64,000 nt of DNA from Anaerolineales bacterium (GCA_020850595.1 JADZEK010000034.1:1-64000); one strand, 5' to 3'. Positions 1 to 7,734 are shown, counted from the stretch's first letter. The notes: generated by a model not told the origin, from the letters alone. A program made the numbers and translations.

Positions 1-99
1 CTGGAACGTTGGCTCGGCTGGGGCATCATCACCAATAATCTGGTCGTTACTGCGACGCGCTTGACGCGCCGCCGCAAATTCAAGCCGGTTCATACGTGA
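1..99 (+). CDS. C-terminal fragment of an unidentified protein, possibly a transposase
   Basis: Reading frame 1 is open from the window edge to a TGA at 97-99 and gives 32 residues. The piece has a hydrophobic segment (LGWGIITNNLVV) followed by a basic tail (LTRRRKFK). This resembles the last helix and basic end of several IS transposases, but 32 residues cannot settle the family. The local base composition is less GC-rich than the genes to the right, which would fit a mobile element. The start and most of the protein lie outside the window. Confidence 0.4.
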   Translation: MERWLGWGIITNNLVVTATRLTRRRKFKPVHT

Positions 100-199
100 T
101 CAAATCATCTTTCCCGACAGAAACTAGACTAGACCAACTCAGCCCACATATTGGCCGTTTCGCCCCCCGCTGGGGCCAGGCATTTGTGCACTATTTCCC

Positions 200-227
200 T
201 TGACACCTTTGCGCCGTTGCCTATAAT
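200..227 (+). promoter_or_regulatory. Sigma-70-type promoter of the cysteine operon
   Basis: A perfect -35 box TTGACA (200-205) and a perfect -10 box TATAAT (222-227) are separated by 16 bases. Transcription should begin near 233-235, just ahead of the leader ORF. It is the best promoter match I found in the window and the only obvious one in front of the sulfur genes. Confidence 0.8.
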
Positions 228-240
228 AGCGTCAAGGATT

Positions 241-327
241 ATGATGATGTTGGTCATGTTTATCATGCGGGCTTGCATGTGTAGCGGACGGAAGCGCTGT
301 TTCCCGTCTACTTTGTGTTGCTCTTGA
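241..327 (+). CDS. Cys/Met-rich leader peptide of the cysteine operon
   Basis: A 28-codon ORF runs from three consecutive ATG codons (241, 244, 247) to a TGA at 325-327. It contains five Cys codons (274, 280, 298, 316, 319; the last two adjacent) and six Met codons. AAGGA at 234-238 is close to the expected transcript start, so translation may be leaderless or may use the second or third ATG. The ORF sits between a strong promoter and an intrinsic terminator ahead of cysteine synthase, which is where an attenuator leader peptide belongs. The base-pairing described for the antiterminator uses codons inside this ORF. I infer cysteine-dependent ribosome stalling; the sequence alone does not prove translation. 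Confidence 0.65.
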   Translation: MMMLVMFIMRACMCSGRKRCFPSTLCCS

Positions 328-364
328 CCTGACCTAGCAGCCCACAGACGCAGCAGCCGCTTCC
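290..364 (+). promoter_or_regulatory. Predicted antiterminator helix of the cysteine attenuator
   Basis: Bases 290-299 (GGAAGCGCTG) nearly repeat the right arm of the downstream terminator (377-387). They can pair with the terminator's left arm 354-364, giving ten base pairs with one bulged C (357). This helix and the terminator cannot form together. Bases 287-291 can instead pair with 304-308, and 281-283 with 309-311, to make a competing small hairpin. A ribosome waiting at the Cys codons 274-282 would leave 290-299 free for antitermination. Confidence 0.6.
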
Positions 365-396
365 TGGATTATCCCTGGAAGCGGCTGTTTTATTTT
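354..396 (+). terminator. Intrinsic terminator in the cysteine operon leader
   Basis: A perfect 11-bp stem (354-364 with 377-387) has a 12-base loop and is followed at once by TTTTATTTT. It lies 25 bases ahead of the cysteine synthase start. It is therefore an attenuator terminator in the leader rather than the end of a gene, because the only ORF before it is the 28-codon leader. Confidence 0.85.
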
Positions 397-420
397 CCCG
401 AACAAATACAGGTAGCCAGA

Positions 421-1398
421 ATGACAGATACGCGCCTCATGCCCGAACTTCGCTTCTCCCCCGCCCCGGCAGCCGGCGACCGCCCGGCCGCGGCTCGGGT
501 CAACTCACTCACCGACCTGGTCGGCAACACGCCGCTCATCCGGCTGCGCCGTATTGCTGCGCACCTGCCGGAGACCGTGGAAGTGTACGCCAAGGCCGAG
601 TGGTATAACCCCAGCGGCTCGGTGAAAGACCGGCCTGCCCTAAACATCATCCGCACGGCCGAAGCCGATGGCCGGCTGACGCCGGATAAGGTAGTGCTCG
701 ACTCCACCTCCGGCAACATGGGCATCGCCTACGCCACCTTGGCCGGCGCGCTCGGCTACCAGGTGCGGCTCGTCATCCCCGAGAACGCCAGCCCCGAACG
801 CTTCAGCATCCTGCGGGCGCTGGGCGCGAGCTTCACGCTCTCGTCGCCGCTTGAAGGCTCCGATGGCGCCATTCGCGAAGCCCGCCGGCTCGCCGCCGCC
901 GAGCCAGAACGCTTCTTCTACGCCAACCAATACAACAACCCGGCCAACTGGCAGGCGCACTTCCACAGCACCGGGCCCGAAATCATCGCCCAGACCGACG
1001 GCGCGGTAACGCACTTCGTGGCCGGGTTGGGCACCAGCGGCACCTTCACCGGCGTCGGCCGCGCGCTCAAGGCCTACCATCCCGGCATCCAGCTCATCGC
1101 TTTCCAGCCCAACGCACCCTTCCACGGCCTGGAAGGTCTCAAGCACATGCCCACCGCCATCAAGCCCGGCATCTACGACCAGGCGCTGGCCGACGAAAAC
1201 CTGGCCGTCAGCACCGAAGCGGCGCACCTGATGACCCGCCGCCTGGCCCGCGAAGAAGGGCTGTTCGTCGGCATCTCGGCCGGTGCAGCCGCTGTCGCCG
1301 CCCTCCAGGTCGCCGAGACGCTGACCTCCGGCGTGGTGGTCACGCTCTTCCCAGACGCGGGCTACAAATATGTCAGCGAGCGCTTCTGGAACGCCTAG
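421..1398 (+). CDS. cysM: Cysteine synthase, PLP-dependent (CysM/CysK family, probably CysO-dependent)
   Basis: A 325-residue fold-type II PLP enzyme that makes cysteine from an activated serine. Visible motifs are the Schiff-base lysine in PSGSVKDR (about residue 69), the TSGNMGIA substrate/PLP loop (about 98-106) and the phosphate-binding GTSGTFTG segment (about 201-208). A stretch of about 27 residues precedes the usual start of homology (LTDLVGNTPLIRL); an alternative ATG exists at residue 7. The next genes encode a JAMM peptidase and a MoaD-like carrier. By analogy with the mycobacterial CysM-CysO-Mec route, the sulfur donor is probably a carrier-protein thiocarboxylate and the acceptor O-phosphoserine. 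The C-terminus is short compared with mycobacterial CysM. The family call is firm; the donor and acceptor are inferred from context. Confidence 0.9.
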   Translation: MTDTRLMPELRFSPAPAAGDRPAAARVNSLTDLVGNTPLIRLRRIAAHLPETVEVYAKAEWYNPSGSVKDRPALNIIRTAEADGRLTPDKVVLDSTSGNMGIAYATLAGALGYQVRLVIPENASPERFSILRALGASFTLSSPLEGSDGAIREARRLAAAEPERFFYANQYNNPANWQAHFHSTGPEIIAQTDGAVTHFVAGLGTSGTFTGVGRALKAYHPGIQLIAFQPNAPFHGLEGLKHMPTAIKPGIYDQALADENLAVSTEAAHLMTRRLAREEGLFVGISAGAAAVAALQVAETLTSGVVVTLFPDAGYKYVSERFWNA

Positions 1399-1404
1399 CG
1401 TCTT

Positions 1405-1830
1405 ATGTTGACCATTCCCGCGGACGTGCTCAAGTTGATCCAGGCGCATGGCGAAGCCGCCTACCCCAACGAGGGTGTCGGTCTGCTGCTCGGCCTCGCC
1501 GGCGGCAGCGACAAGACCGCCGGCGCCATCTACCCGCTGGCCAATAGCTGGCCTGCCGACGAGCAGTTCCACCGCTACCAGGTGGATGGCGCGGCCATGC
1601 TCCAGGGCGAACTTGAGGCCGCCCGGCGCGGGCTAGACATCCTGGGGTTCTTTCACTCGCACCCTGACCACCCGGCCGAGGCCTCCAGCACCGACCACCT
1701 CTGGGCCACCTGGCCGTGGTATTCCTACGTCATCACCACCATCGCGCAGGGCCGCGCGACCGTCACACGGTCGTGGGTCTTGCGCGAGGACCGCAGCGCC
1801 TTCGACGAAGAAGCGCTGACATTCTCGTAG
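1405..1830 (+). CDS. mec: JAMM/Mov34 (M67) metallopeptidase, Mec-like
   Basis: A 141-residue zinc peptidase of the JAB1/MPN type. The motif is complete: Glu in the N-terminal NEGVGLLLG segment, then HSHPDHPAEASSTD (the HxH-x7-S-x2-D pattern) near residues 85-98. In the known CysO pathway this enzyme releases cysteine from the carrier-cysteine adduct. The gene lies six bases after cysteine synthase and 12 bases before the carrier gene, which supports that role. Because the carrier here has residues beyond its diglycine, the enzyme may also trim the carrier, as JAMM peptidases do in some other sulfur-carrier systems; that is inference. Confidence 0.85.
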   Translation: MLTIPADVLKLIQAHGEAAYPNEGVGLLLGLAGGSDKTAGAIYPLANSWPADEQFHRYQVDGAAMLQGELEAARRGLDILGFFHSHPDHPAEASSTDHLWATWPWYSYVITTIAQGRATVTRSWVLREDRSAFDEEALTFS

Positions 1831-1842
1831 TGAGGAGCAGGC

Positions 1843-2166
1843 ATGGCAACTATTCGTATCCCGACCCCGCTGCGCGCCTACACGAACAGCCAGGCGGAGG
1901 TCAACGTGAATGGCGCGACCGTCGGCGCGGTGCTGCACGATCTGACCACCCAATACCCGTCGCTGCGCCAGCATCTCTACGCCGACAGCGGAGAATTGCG
2001 AGCGTTCGTCAACATCTTTCTGAATGAAGAAGATGTTCGCCACATTCGCGGCGCGGACACCCCGGTCCAAGACCAGGACCGGCTGATGATTGTGCCCAGT
2101 ATCGCCGGCGGCCGCCCCGTCGCCGCGCAGGCAGGCTTGCATGCCACCCACACTCCAGAAGATTGA
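1843..2166 (+). CDS. cysO: MoaD/ThiS-family sulfur carrier (CysO-like) with residues after the diglycine
   Basis: A beta-grasp sulfur carrier of 107 residues (ATIRIPTPLRAYT at the start, FVNIFLNEEDVR in the middle). AGG occurs at residues 88-90, where members of this family normally end. Here 17 further residues follow (starting RPVAAQ). The diglycine must be C-terminal to be adenylated by a MoeB-type enzyme, so the tail would have to be removed, or the protein is not used in the usual way. The extra codons overlap the start of the DUF4395 gene by 26 bases. GGAG at 1832-1835 is suitably placed for the ATG. Partners are the adjacent JAMM peptidase and the MoeB-rhodanese gene. Confidence 0.85.
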   Translation: MATIRIPTPLRAYTNSQAEVNVNGATVGAVLHDLTTQYPSLRQHLYADSGELRAFVNIFLNEEDVRHIRGADTPVQDQDRLMIVPSIAGGRPVAAQAGLHATHTPED

Positions 2167-2623
2167 CCACGCCGCCCTGCGCGTCAATCAGTCCTTCATC
2201 ATCGTCTTGAACGTCCTGGCCTTCATCGTCAACGCCTGGTGGCTGTCGGCCCTCGTCATGGTCATCATGGCCTCCGGCTCGCTCCGCAAGCAGCCCGGCT
2301 TCAGGCCGGCCTACACCGGCCTGCTCAAGCCGCGCGGCTGGGTCAAACCCGATGTGCTGGCCGACAACCCTGAGCCGCACGTCTTCGCGCAGGGCTTCGG
2401 CGCGGTGGTGCTGGCGCTGGCGGTCGTGGCGCTCCTGCTCGGCCAGGGCGCGTTGGGCTGGGGCCTGGTTTGGCTCGTCATCGCCCTGGCCGCCCTCAAC
2501 TTGTTCGTGGGCTTCTGCGCGGGCTGCGCCGTCTACTATTGGCTGGCGCGCTTCAACGTGCCTGGCTTTGGTAAAAATCCGCCGCCCGGCACGTTCCCCG
2601 GCATGCGCCCCAAGGACGCCTAG
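2141..2623 (+). CDS. DUF4395 membrane protein
   Basis: A 160-residue integral membrane protein with about four hydrophobic helices (near 14-45 and 75-125). It carries the conserved N-terminal DHAALRVNQ segment and the FCAGC-Y-W pattern typical of DUF4395. I place the start at the ATG at 2141 because the conserved domain begins right after it; an earlier in-frame start at 2090 would add 17 residues deep inside cysO. DUF4395 proteins are often found beside thioredoxin-like and sulfur-transfer genes, as here. A role in moving reduced sulfur or reductant across the membrane is plausible but unproven. Confidence 0.75.
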   Translation: MPPTLQKIDHAALRVNQSFIIVLNVLAFIVNAWWLSALVMVIMASGSLRKQPGFRPAYTGLLKPRGWVKPDVLADNPEPHVFAQGFGAVVLALAVVALLLGQGALGWGLVWLVIALAALNLFVGFCAGCAVYYWLARFNVPGFGKNPPPGTFPGMRPKDA

Positions 2624-2626
2624 CGC

Positions 2627-3115
2627 ATGGGCAGCGACACACTCACGCGGGCGGTGCTGGCCGCGGCGCTCGCGGCGCTAGGGTTGCTCGTTTTCTGGGC
2701 CTGGAACCGCGTCCAGCTGCGCCGCCTCAGCCAGGCGCGCGGCTCGGTGCTGCGCGGGCTAGAAGCCGCCCGCCCCGGTGTCCCGGCGGTGCTCTACTTC
2801 ACCACGCCTGACTGCCTGGTGTGCAAGACGGCGCAGAAGCCCGCCTTGCAGCGGCTGCAAACCGACCTGCAGGCTGGCGTGCAGATTGTGGAGATTGACG
2901 CCACCGTGGACACCGCCGCTGCCAATTACTGGGGCGTGCTGTCCGTCCCCACCACGTTCGTCATAGACGCGCAGGGCAAACCGCGCGCCATCAACCACGG
3001 CCTGACCAGCAAGGAAAAGCTCCAGCGCCAACTTGAAGCGACGCTGGCCGGCTCCGCCCTCAACGCGGTGGCCGAACCCGAAGTGGGGCCAGTGGTCGCC
3101 AAACGGCTCGACTAG
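2627..3115 (+). CDS. Membrane-anchored thioredoxin-like protein
   Basis: This protein has 162 residues. One N-terminal membrane helix (about 8-25) is followed by a thioredoxin fold with a CLVC redox pair (CxxC, about 65-68) and the cis-proline loop SVPTTF (about 106-111). It starts three bases after the DUF4395 stop, so the two are probably translated together. In this operon it could supply electrons for handling sulfur on the carrier or the rhodanese. The CxxC shows it is redox-competent; the partner is inferred. Confidence 0.8.
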   Translation: MGSDTLTRAVLAAALAALGLLVFWAWNRVQLRRLSQARGSVLRGLEAARPGVPAVLYFTTPDCLVCKTAQKPALQRLQTDLQAGVQIVEIDATVDTAAANYWGVLSVPTTFVIDAQGKPRAINHGLTSKEKLQRQLEATLAGSALNAVAEPEVGPVVAKRLD

Positions 3116-3153
3116 GGCCGTCGGTCGTATCTTTTTTGGGAAGAGGTGATGCT

Positions 3154-4338
3154 ATGGCTTTGACATTAGAACGCGTGGACCCCCAGGCGCTCAACCTGAC
3201 TCACGAAGAAATCAGCCGCTACAGCCGCCACCTGATCATGCCCGAGGTCGGGCTGGCGGGGCAGAAGCGCCTCAAGGCCGCCAGCGTGCTGCTCATCGGC
3301 ACTGGCGGGCTTGGCTCGCCCCTGGGCATGTACCTGGCCGCCGCCGGCATCGGCCGCATCGGCCTGGTGGATTATGACGTGGTGGACGCCAGTAACCTCC
3401 AGCGTCAGGTCATTCACGGCACGGCCAACCTGGGCCAACTCAAGGTCGAGTCGGCCAAGGCGCGCCTGCTGGATATCAACCCCGACATCGAAGTCTTGAC
3501 CTACAACGAGCCGTTCACGTCCGAGAACGCGCTCGACATCGCCCAGCCCTACGACGTCATCATTGACGGCACCGACAACTTCCCCACCCGCTACCTGACC
3601 AACGACGTCTGCGTGCTGCTAGGCAAGCCCAACGTCTACGGCAGCATCTTCCGCTTCGAAGGGCAGGTCTCGGTGTTCTACGCCAAGGAGGGGCCGTGCT
3701 ACCGCTGCCTCTTCCCCGAACCGCCACCGCCCGGCCTAGTGCCCTCCTGCGCCGAGGGCGGCGTGCTGGGCGTGCTGCCCGGCACCATCGGCACCCTCCA
3801 GGCCACCGAGGCCATCAAGCTCATCCTCGGTATCGGCCAGCCGCTCATCGGCCGGCTGCTGCTGTACGATGCGCTCGGCATGACGCTCGAGGCAGTCAAG
3901 CTGCGCAAAAACCCGCGCTGCCTCATCTGCTCCGAGAACGCGCCCATCAAGACGCTGATTGACTACGAAGAGTTCTGCGGGGTGCCCGGCCACGACCATG
4001 ACGACGAGAGCGCCGGGGCGGGATGGGACATCTCACCCACGGAACTGCAGGCGCGGATGGCCGAAGGCAACCACCTGCGCATCATAGACGTGCGCGAGCC
4101 GCACGAGTGGGAAATCTCGCACATCGAAGGCGCGCAGCTCATCCCGCTTGGCACGCTGGCGGCGCGCATGCACGAATTGGACTCGGCCGAAGACATCGTG
4201 CTCATGTGCAAAAGCGGCAGCCGCTCGGCCCGCGCGCTGGAGTTGCTGCGCACCGCGGGTTTCCGCAAGCTCAAGAACCTGAAGGGCGGCGTCAACGGCT
4301 GGGCGCGCGACGTGGATACCACCTTGCCGACCTACTGA
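3154..4338 (+). CDS. moeZ: MoeB/ThiF-type adenylyltransferase with C-terminal rhodanese domain
   Basis: A 394-residue E1-like enzyme that adenylates the C-terminal glycine of a MoaD/ThiS carrier and passes sulfur to it. The ATP-binding GTGGLGSP motif lies near residues 52-59. Zinc-binding pairs are CYRC (about 183-186) and CLIC (about 257-260). The C-terminal 110 residues form a rhodanese domain with the active-site loop MCKSGSRS. I use the ATG at 3154 because AAGAGG (3141-3146) is well spaced; a TTG at 3136 is also in frame. This is the activating enzyme expected for the neighbouring CysO-like carrier and may also serve molybdopterin or thiamine carriers. Confidence 0.9.
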   Translation: MALTLERVDPQALNLTHEEISRYSRHLIMPEVGLAGQKRLKAASVLLIGTGGLGSPLGMYLAAAGIGRIGLVDYDVVDASNLQRQVIHGTANLGQLKVESAKARLLDINPDIEVLTYNEPFTSENALDIAQPYDVIIDGTDNFPTRYLTNDVCVLLGKPNVYGSIFRFEGQVSVFYAKEGPCYRCLFPEPPPPGLVPSCAEGGVLGVLPGTIGTLQATEAIKLILGIGQPLIGRLLLYDALGMTLEAVKLRKNPRCLICSENAPIKTLIDYEEFCGVPGHDHDDESAGAGWDISPTELQARMAEGNHLRIIDVREPHEWEISHIEGAQLIPLGTLAARMHELDSAEDIVLMCKSGSRSARALELLRTAGFRKLKNLKGGVNGWARDVDTTLPTY

Positions 4339-4358
4339 AGCGCGCCCCACACTACCTC

Positions 4359-4391
4359 AGGCGGCGGCAGGCGACTACCGCCGCCTTTTTG
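4359..4391 (+). terminator. Intrinsic terminator of the cysteine operon
   Basis: A 9-bp perfect stem (AGGCGGCGG 4359-4367 with 4378-4386) has a 10-base loop and ends in a T run (4386-4390). It lies 20 bases after the moeZ stop and closes the operon. Confidence 0.85.
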
Positions 4392-4414
4392 TTGCACGAA
4401 GCCCGTTTCCGGCT

Positions 4415-5698
4415 ATGATGCCGCCGACTATGCACCGCGCTTCCTGGCCCCTCCTGGCGGCGGCGCTCGCGCTGCACCTGGGCCTGCTCGTCGGCTGGCG
4501 CTGGCAGCTGCCCCTGACGCCCTACTTCTTCGACGCCACGGTGCTCAGCGGCGGGCGCGGCCTCGACTTCTATTCGATTTATCAGGCCGGCTACAACGCC
4601 CGCCACGGTTGGGACATCTACGAAGGCGACCCCACGCGCGTCGAGATCGTGGTGCCGTACTTCACGCCTTACCGCTACCTGCCGGTGGTGGCCTACACGC
4701 TCGGCGCGGCCCTCAGCCTGCTAACCCCGCTCACGGCCTACAAAGCCTGGGTCGTGGTTATCGAACTGACCCTGCTTGGCTGCGCGGCGCTCACCTGGCG
4801 GCGCACCCGGGCCGACCCCAACCTCGCCGCTCGCCTCACGGCCATGTGGCTGGTCTTCACCCCCTACTACCTGGAACTATTCATGGGGCAGTTCTCGCTC
4901 ATCCAGGGCGCGCTGGTGTTGGCGATGCTGCTGGCGGTGGCCGGCCTGCCGCGCGCGGCCGCCGCGCCGCCGCTGACCCGCACGCGCGCGCGTTTGCTGA
5001 GCGGCCTGTGGCTCGCCAGCGTGCTGTGGAAGGTCAACACCGTGGTCTTCGCGCCCGTGTGGCTGCGGCTGGGCCGCTGGCGCACGGTTGTGGTTGTGGG
5101 CGTCGTAGTGGCCGTCACCACCTTGCCCTACTTCTTAGTGTTCCCGGCCCACGCGGGCGACCTGCTGCTGAACAACTTCGGCAGCCGGGTGGCCGGGCAC
5201 GAGCTAGGCAACCTGGGCTTCCGCCAGTTGGTCTTCGAGGCGCTGGCGGCGCTGGGCGCGGGGCCGGCGGTGCAGCAACTGGCTCAATGGGTCGTCGTCG
5301 GACTGGTGGGCGGCCTCAGCCTGTGGCTCACCTGGCGGCGGCCCAACACGCCCGTTGCGGCGCAGCTCTCGCTCTGGCTCACAGCCTTCTTTCTGGCCTC
5401 GCCCCAAGTGTGGGAGCACCATTATGTCATGTTATTGCCCGTGCTCATCGTGGCCTATCGCGCGCGGCCGGGTTGGTTGCTGGCGAGCCTCTGGCTGCTG
5501 CTAGCGCTGCCCACGCCGTTTGGCTTCATCGGCCTGCAGCCCGTCATCGCCGCCAACTACGACCTGCGCGCCTTCGCCCTAGAACCGGTCTGGCAGCCGC
5601 TGGCCCAGCACGCGGCTAAGGCGCTACCCACACTTGGGCTGTTCGCCTATTGGGTCAAGCATCTTTGGGGGCAAAAGGCAGCGGAGCCAGTGGTATAA
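4415..5698 (+). CDS. Polytopic membrane protein of the GT87 (DUF2029) glycosyltransferase type
   Basis: A protein of about 427 residues with roughly ten hydrophobic segments. The N-terminal loop has the pattern GLDFYSIYQAGYNARHGWDIY, which resembles the catalytic periplasmic loop of polyprenol-phosphate-dependent GT87 mannosyltransferases, including the acidic residue after the first helix. It probably transfers a sugar from a lipid carrier on the outer face of the membrane. ATGs at 4415, 4418 and 4430 are all in frame; a TATGAT box at 4414-4419 would favour 4430 as a nearly leaderless start. It stands alone between two operons. Confidence 0.7.
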   Translation: MMPPTMHRASWPLLAAALALHLGLLVGWRWQLPLTPYFFDATVLSGGRGLDFYSIYQAGYNARHGWDIYEGDPTRVEIVVPYFTPYRYLPVVAYTLGAALSLLTPLTAYKAWVVVIELTLLGCAALTWRRTRADPNLAARLTAMWLVFTPYYLELFMGQFSLIQGALVLAMLLAVAGLPRAAAAPPLTRTRARLLSGLWLASVLWKVNTVVFAPVWLRLGRWRTVVVVGVVVAVTTLPYFLVFPAHAGDLLLNNFGSRVAGHELGNLGFRQLVFEALAALGAGPAVQQLAQWVVVGLVGGLSLWLTWRRPNTPVAAQLSLWLTAFFLASPQVWEHHYVMLLPVLIVAYRARPGWLLASLWLLLALPTPFGFIGLQPVIAANYDLRAFALEPVWQPLAQHAAKALPTLGLFAYWVKHLWGQKAAEPVV

Positions 5699-5762
5699 TC
5701 CCGCTGACCCGGCAAGGTAACTCAGGTTGACTTCCCAGGCATCACAATCAACTGGAGGGCCG

Positions 5763-6740
5763 ATGGAGCAGGCCGAACTGTTGCGGCTGTATCAGCAGAT
5801 GGTGGTCATCCGCCATCTGGAGGAAAAATGCGCTGAACTGTATCAACAAGGCAAAATTGGCGGCTTTTTGCACCTATACATCGGTCAGGAAGCCACCGGC
5901 GTGGGCGCCATTTCAGCGCGCCGCCCCACCGATAATGTGATCACCGCCTATCGCGATCACGGCATTGCGGTGGCCTGCGGCATGGAACCCAAGGTGGCGC
6001 TGGCCGAAATGCTGGGCAAAGTGACCGGCTGCTGCAAGGGCAAAGGCGGCTCGATGCACCTGGCCGACAAGCGCCTGCGCTTTTGGGGCGGGCACGCCAT
6101 CGTCGGCGCGCACATCCCGCTGGCCACCGGCCTCGCCCTGGCCAACAAGTATCGCCACGAAGACGCGGTCACCCTGTGCTTCTTCGGTGACGGCGCGACC
6201 AACATCGGTTACTTCCACGAAGGCGTCAACCTCGCCGCCGTGTGGGATTTGCCGATCGTCTTTATCTGCGAGAACAATCAGTACGGCATGGGCACCTCCA
6301 TCGAGCGCGCTTCGGCCGTGAGCGAGATGCGCCAGAAGGCCGAAGGTTACGGTATCCCCAACGCGCGCGTGGACGGCATGGAACTGCTCGCGGTGCGCGA
6401 AGCCACGGCCCGCGCCATTGAGCACGCCCGCAGCGGCAAGGGGCCGTTCTTCCTTGAATCACTCACCTACCGCTACCGCGGCCACTCCATGGGCGACCCG
6501 GAGCGCTACCGCAAGCAAGACGAAGTGCGCAAGTGGCAAGCCGACGACCCGCTCGGCAAGTTCGAGAAAGTGCTGCTGGAACAGGGTGTGAGCCAGGCCG
6601 CCATCGAGCAGCGCGAAGCCGCGTCGGAGGCCATCATCGCCGACGCCGTGCGCTTCGCCGACGAATCGCCCTTCCCGCCCCCCGAAGAACTGTGGACCGA
6701 CATCTACGCCGAAGCCGCGCCGCAAGCGCAGCCGGCCTAG
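5763..6740 (+). CDS. pdhA: Pyruvate dehydrogenase E1 component, alpha subunit
   Basis: A 325-residue thiamine-diphosphate-dependent subunit. The TPP motif runs from GDGATNIGYFHEG to ENNQYGMGT (about residues 140-178). The regulatory-loop region with YRYRGHSMGDP lies near 237-247. I choose the ATG at 5763 because GGAGGG (5754-5759) stands just ahead; the open frame extends upstream to a TTG at 5727. A TATAAT at 5694-5699 is a candidate -10 box. With the next two genes it forms the E1 and E2 parts of a 2-oxo-acid dehydrogenase. The substrate is called pyruvate by similarity; acetoin or branched-chain acids cannot be excluded. Confidence 0.9.
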   Translation: MEQAELLRLYQQMVVIRHLEEKCAELYQQGKIGGFLHLYIGQEATGVGAISARRPTDNVITAYRDHGIAVACGMEPKVALAEMLGKVTGCCKGKGGSMHLADKRLRFWGGHAIVGAHIPLATGLALANKYRHEDAVTLCFFGDGATNIGYFHEGVNLAAVWDLPIVFICENNQYGMGTSIERASAVSEMRQKAEGYGIPNARVDGMELLAVREATARAIEHARSGKGPFFLESLTYRYRGHSMGDPERYRKQDEVRKWQADDPLGKFEKVLLEQGVSQAAIEQREAASEAIIADAVRFADESPFPPPEELWTDIYAEAAPQAQPA

Positions 6741-6759
6741 GCGCGGTCAGGATATTGCC

Positions 6760-7734
6760 ATGGCCGTCATGACCATTCGTGAAGCAGTCTCCCAGGCGCT
6801 TTGGGAGGAAATGGAGCGCGACCCCAACGTTTTCATTATGGGCGAAGAGGTCGGCATGTGGGGCGGCACCTATGCCGTCACCAAGGGGTTCTACGATCAC
6901 TTCGGCCCGGAGCGCGTGCGCGACACGCCCATTGCCGAAGGCGTCATCGTCGGCGCGGCGGTCGGCGCGGCCATGAACGGCCTCAAGCCCGTGGCCGAGA
7001 TCATGACCATCAACTTCGCCTTCCTGGCGCTCGACCAGATCGTGAACCACGCCGCCAAGATCCGCTCGATGTTCGGCGGCCAGTTCGAGGCCCCGCTCGT
7101 CGTGCGCACCACCTCCGGCGGCGGCAAGCAACTGGGCGCCACCCACTCGCAAACGCCGGATGTCATCTTCGCCCACTTCCCCGGCCTGAAGGTGGTGGCC
7201 CCCGCCACGCCCGCCGACGCCAAGGGCCTGCTCAAATCGGCCATTCGCGGCCGCGACCCGGTGCTCTTCATCGAGCACTCCACCATGTATCAGGAGCGCG
7301 GCGAGGTGCCCGAAGGCGTGGATGTGCTCGTGCCGATCGGCCGGAGCGACGTCAAGCGCCCCGGCCAAGATGTCACGCTCATCACCTATTCCAAGATGCT
7401 CCAAATCTCCATGAAGGCCGCCAAACAGTTGGAGGCCGAGGGCATTGACGTGGAGGTGATTGACCTGCGCTGCCTGCGCCCGCTCGACCTCGCCCCGGTC
7501 TACGCCTCGTTCAAGAAGACCAACCGGGCCGTCATCGTGGAAGAAGGCTGGCGCTCCTACGGCGTAGGCGCGGAAGTGGCGGCGCGCATTTATGAGGAAT
7601 GCTTCGACTACCTCGACGCGCCGATCCAGCGGGTGGCCCAGAAGGAAGTGCCGCTGCCGTACAGCAGCGACCTGGAAAAGAGCGCCATCCCGAACGTCAA
7701 CGATGTGGTCGCCGCTGTCAAGGCGGTGCTCTAA
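6760..7734 (+). CDS. pdhB: Pyruvate dehydrogenase E1 component, beta subunit
   Basis: A 324-residue transketolase-like subunit that pairs with the alpha chain to form the TPP site. Recognisable segments are GEEVGMWGGTYAVTKG near the N-terminus (28-43), the RTTSGGGKQLGATHSQ loop (about 116-131) and the C-terminal swivel domain with VIVEEGWRSYGVG. It starts 19 bases after pdhA and is of normal family length. Nothing is missing or unusual. Confidence 0.92.
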   Translation: MAVMTIREAVSQALWEEMERDPNVFIMGEEVGMWGGTYAVTKGFYDHFGPERVRDTPIAEGVIVGAAVGAAMNGLKPVAEIMTINFAFLALDQIVNHAAKIRSMFGGQFEAPLVVRTTSGGGKQLGATHSQTPDVIFAHFPGLKVVAPATPADAKGLLKSAIRGRDPVLFIEHSTMYQERGEVPEGVDVLVPIGRSDVKRPGQDVTLITYSKMLQISMKAAKQLEAEGIDVEVIDLRCLRPLDLAPVYASFKKTNRAVIVEEGWRSYGVGAEVAARIYEECFDYLDAPIQRVAQKEVPLPYSSDLEKSAIPNVNDVVAAVKAVL

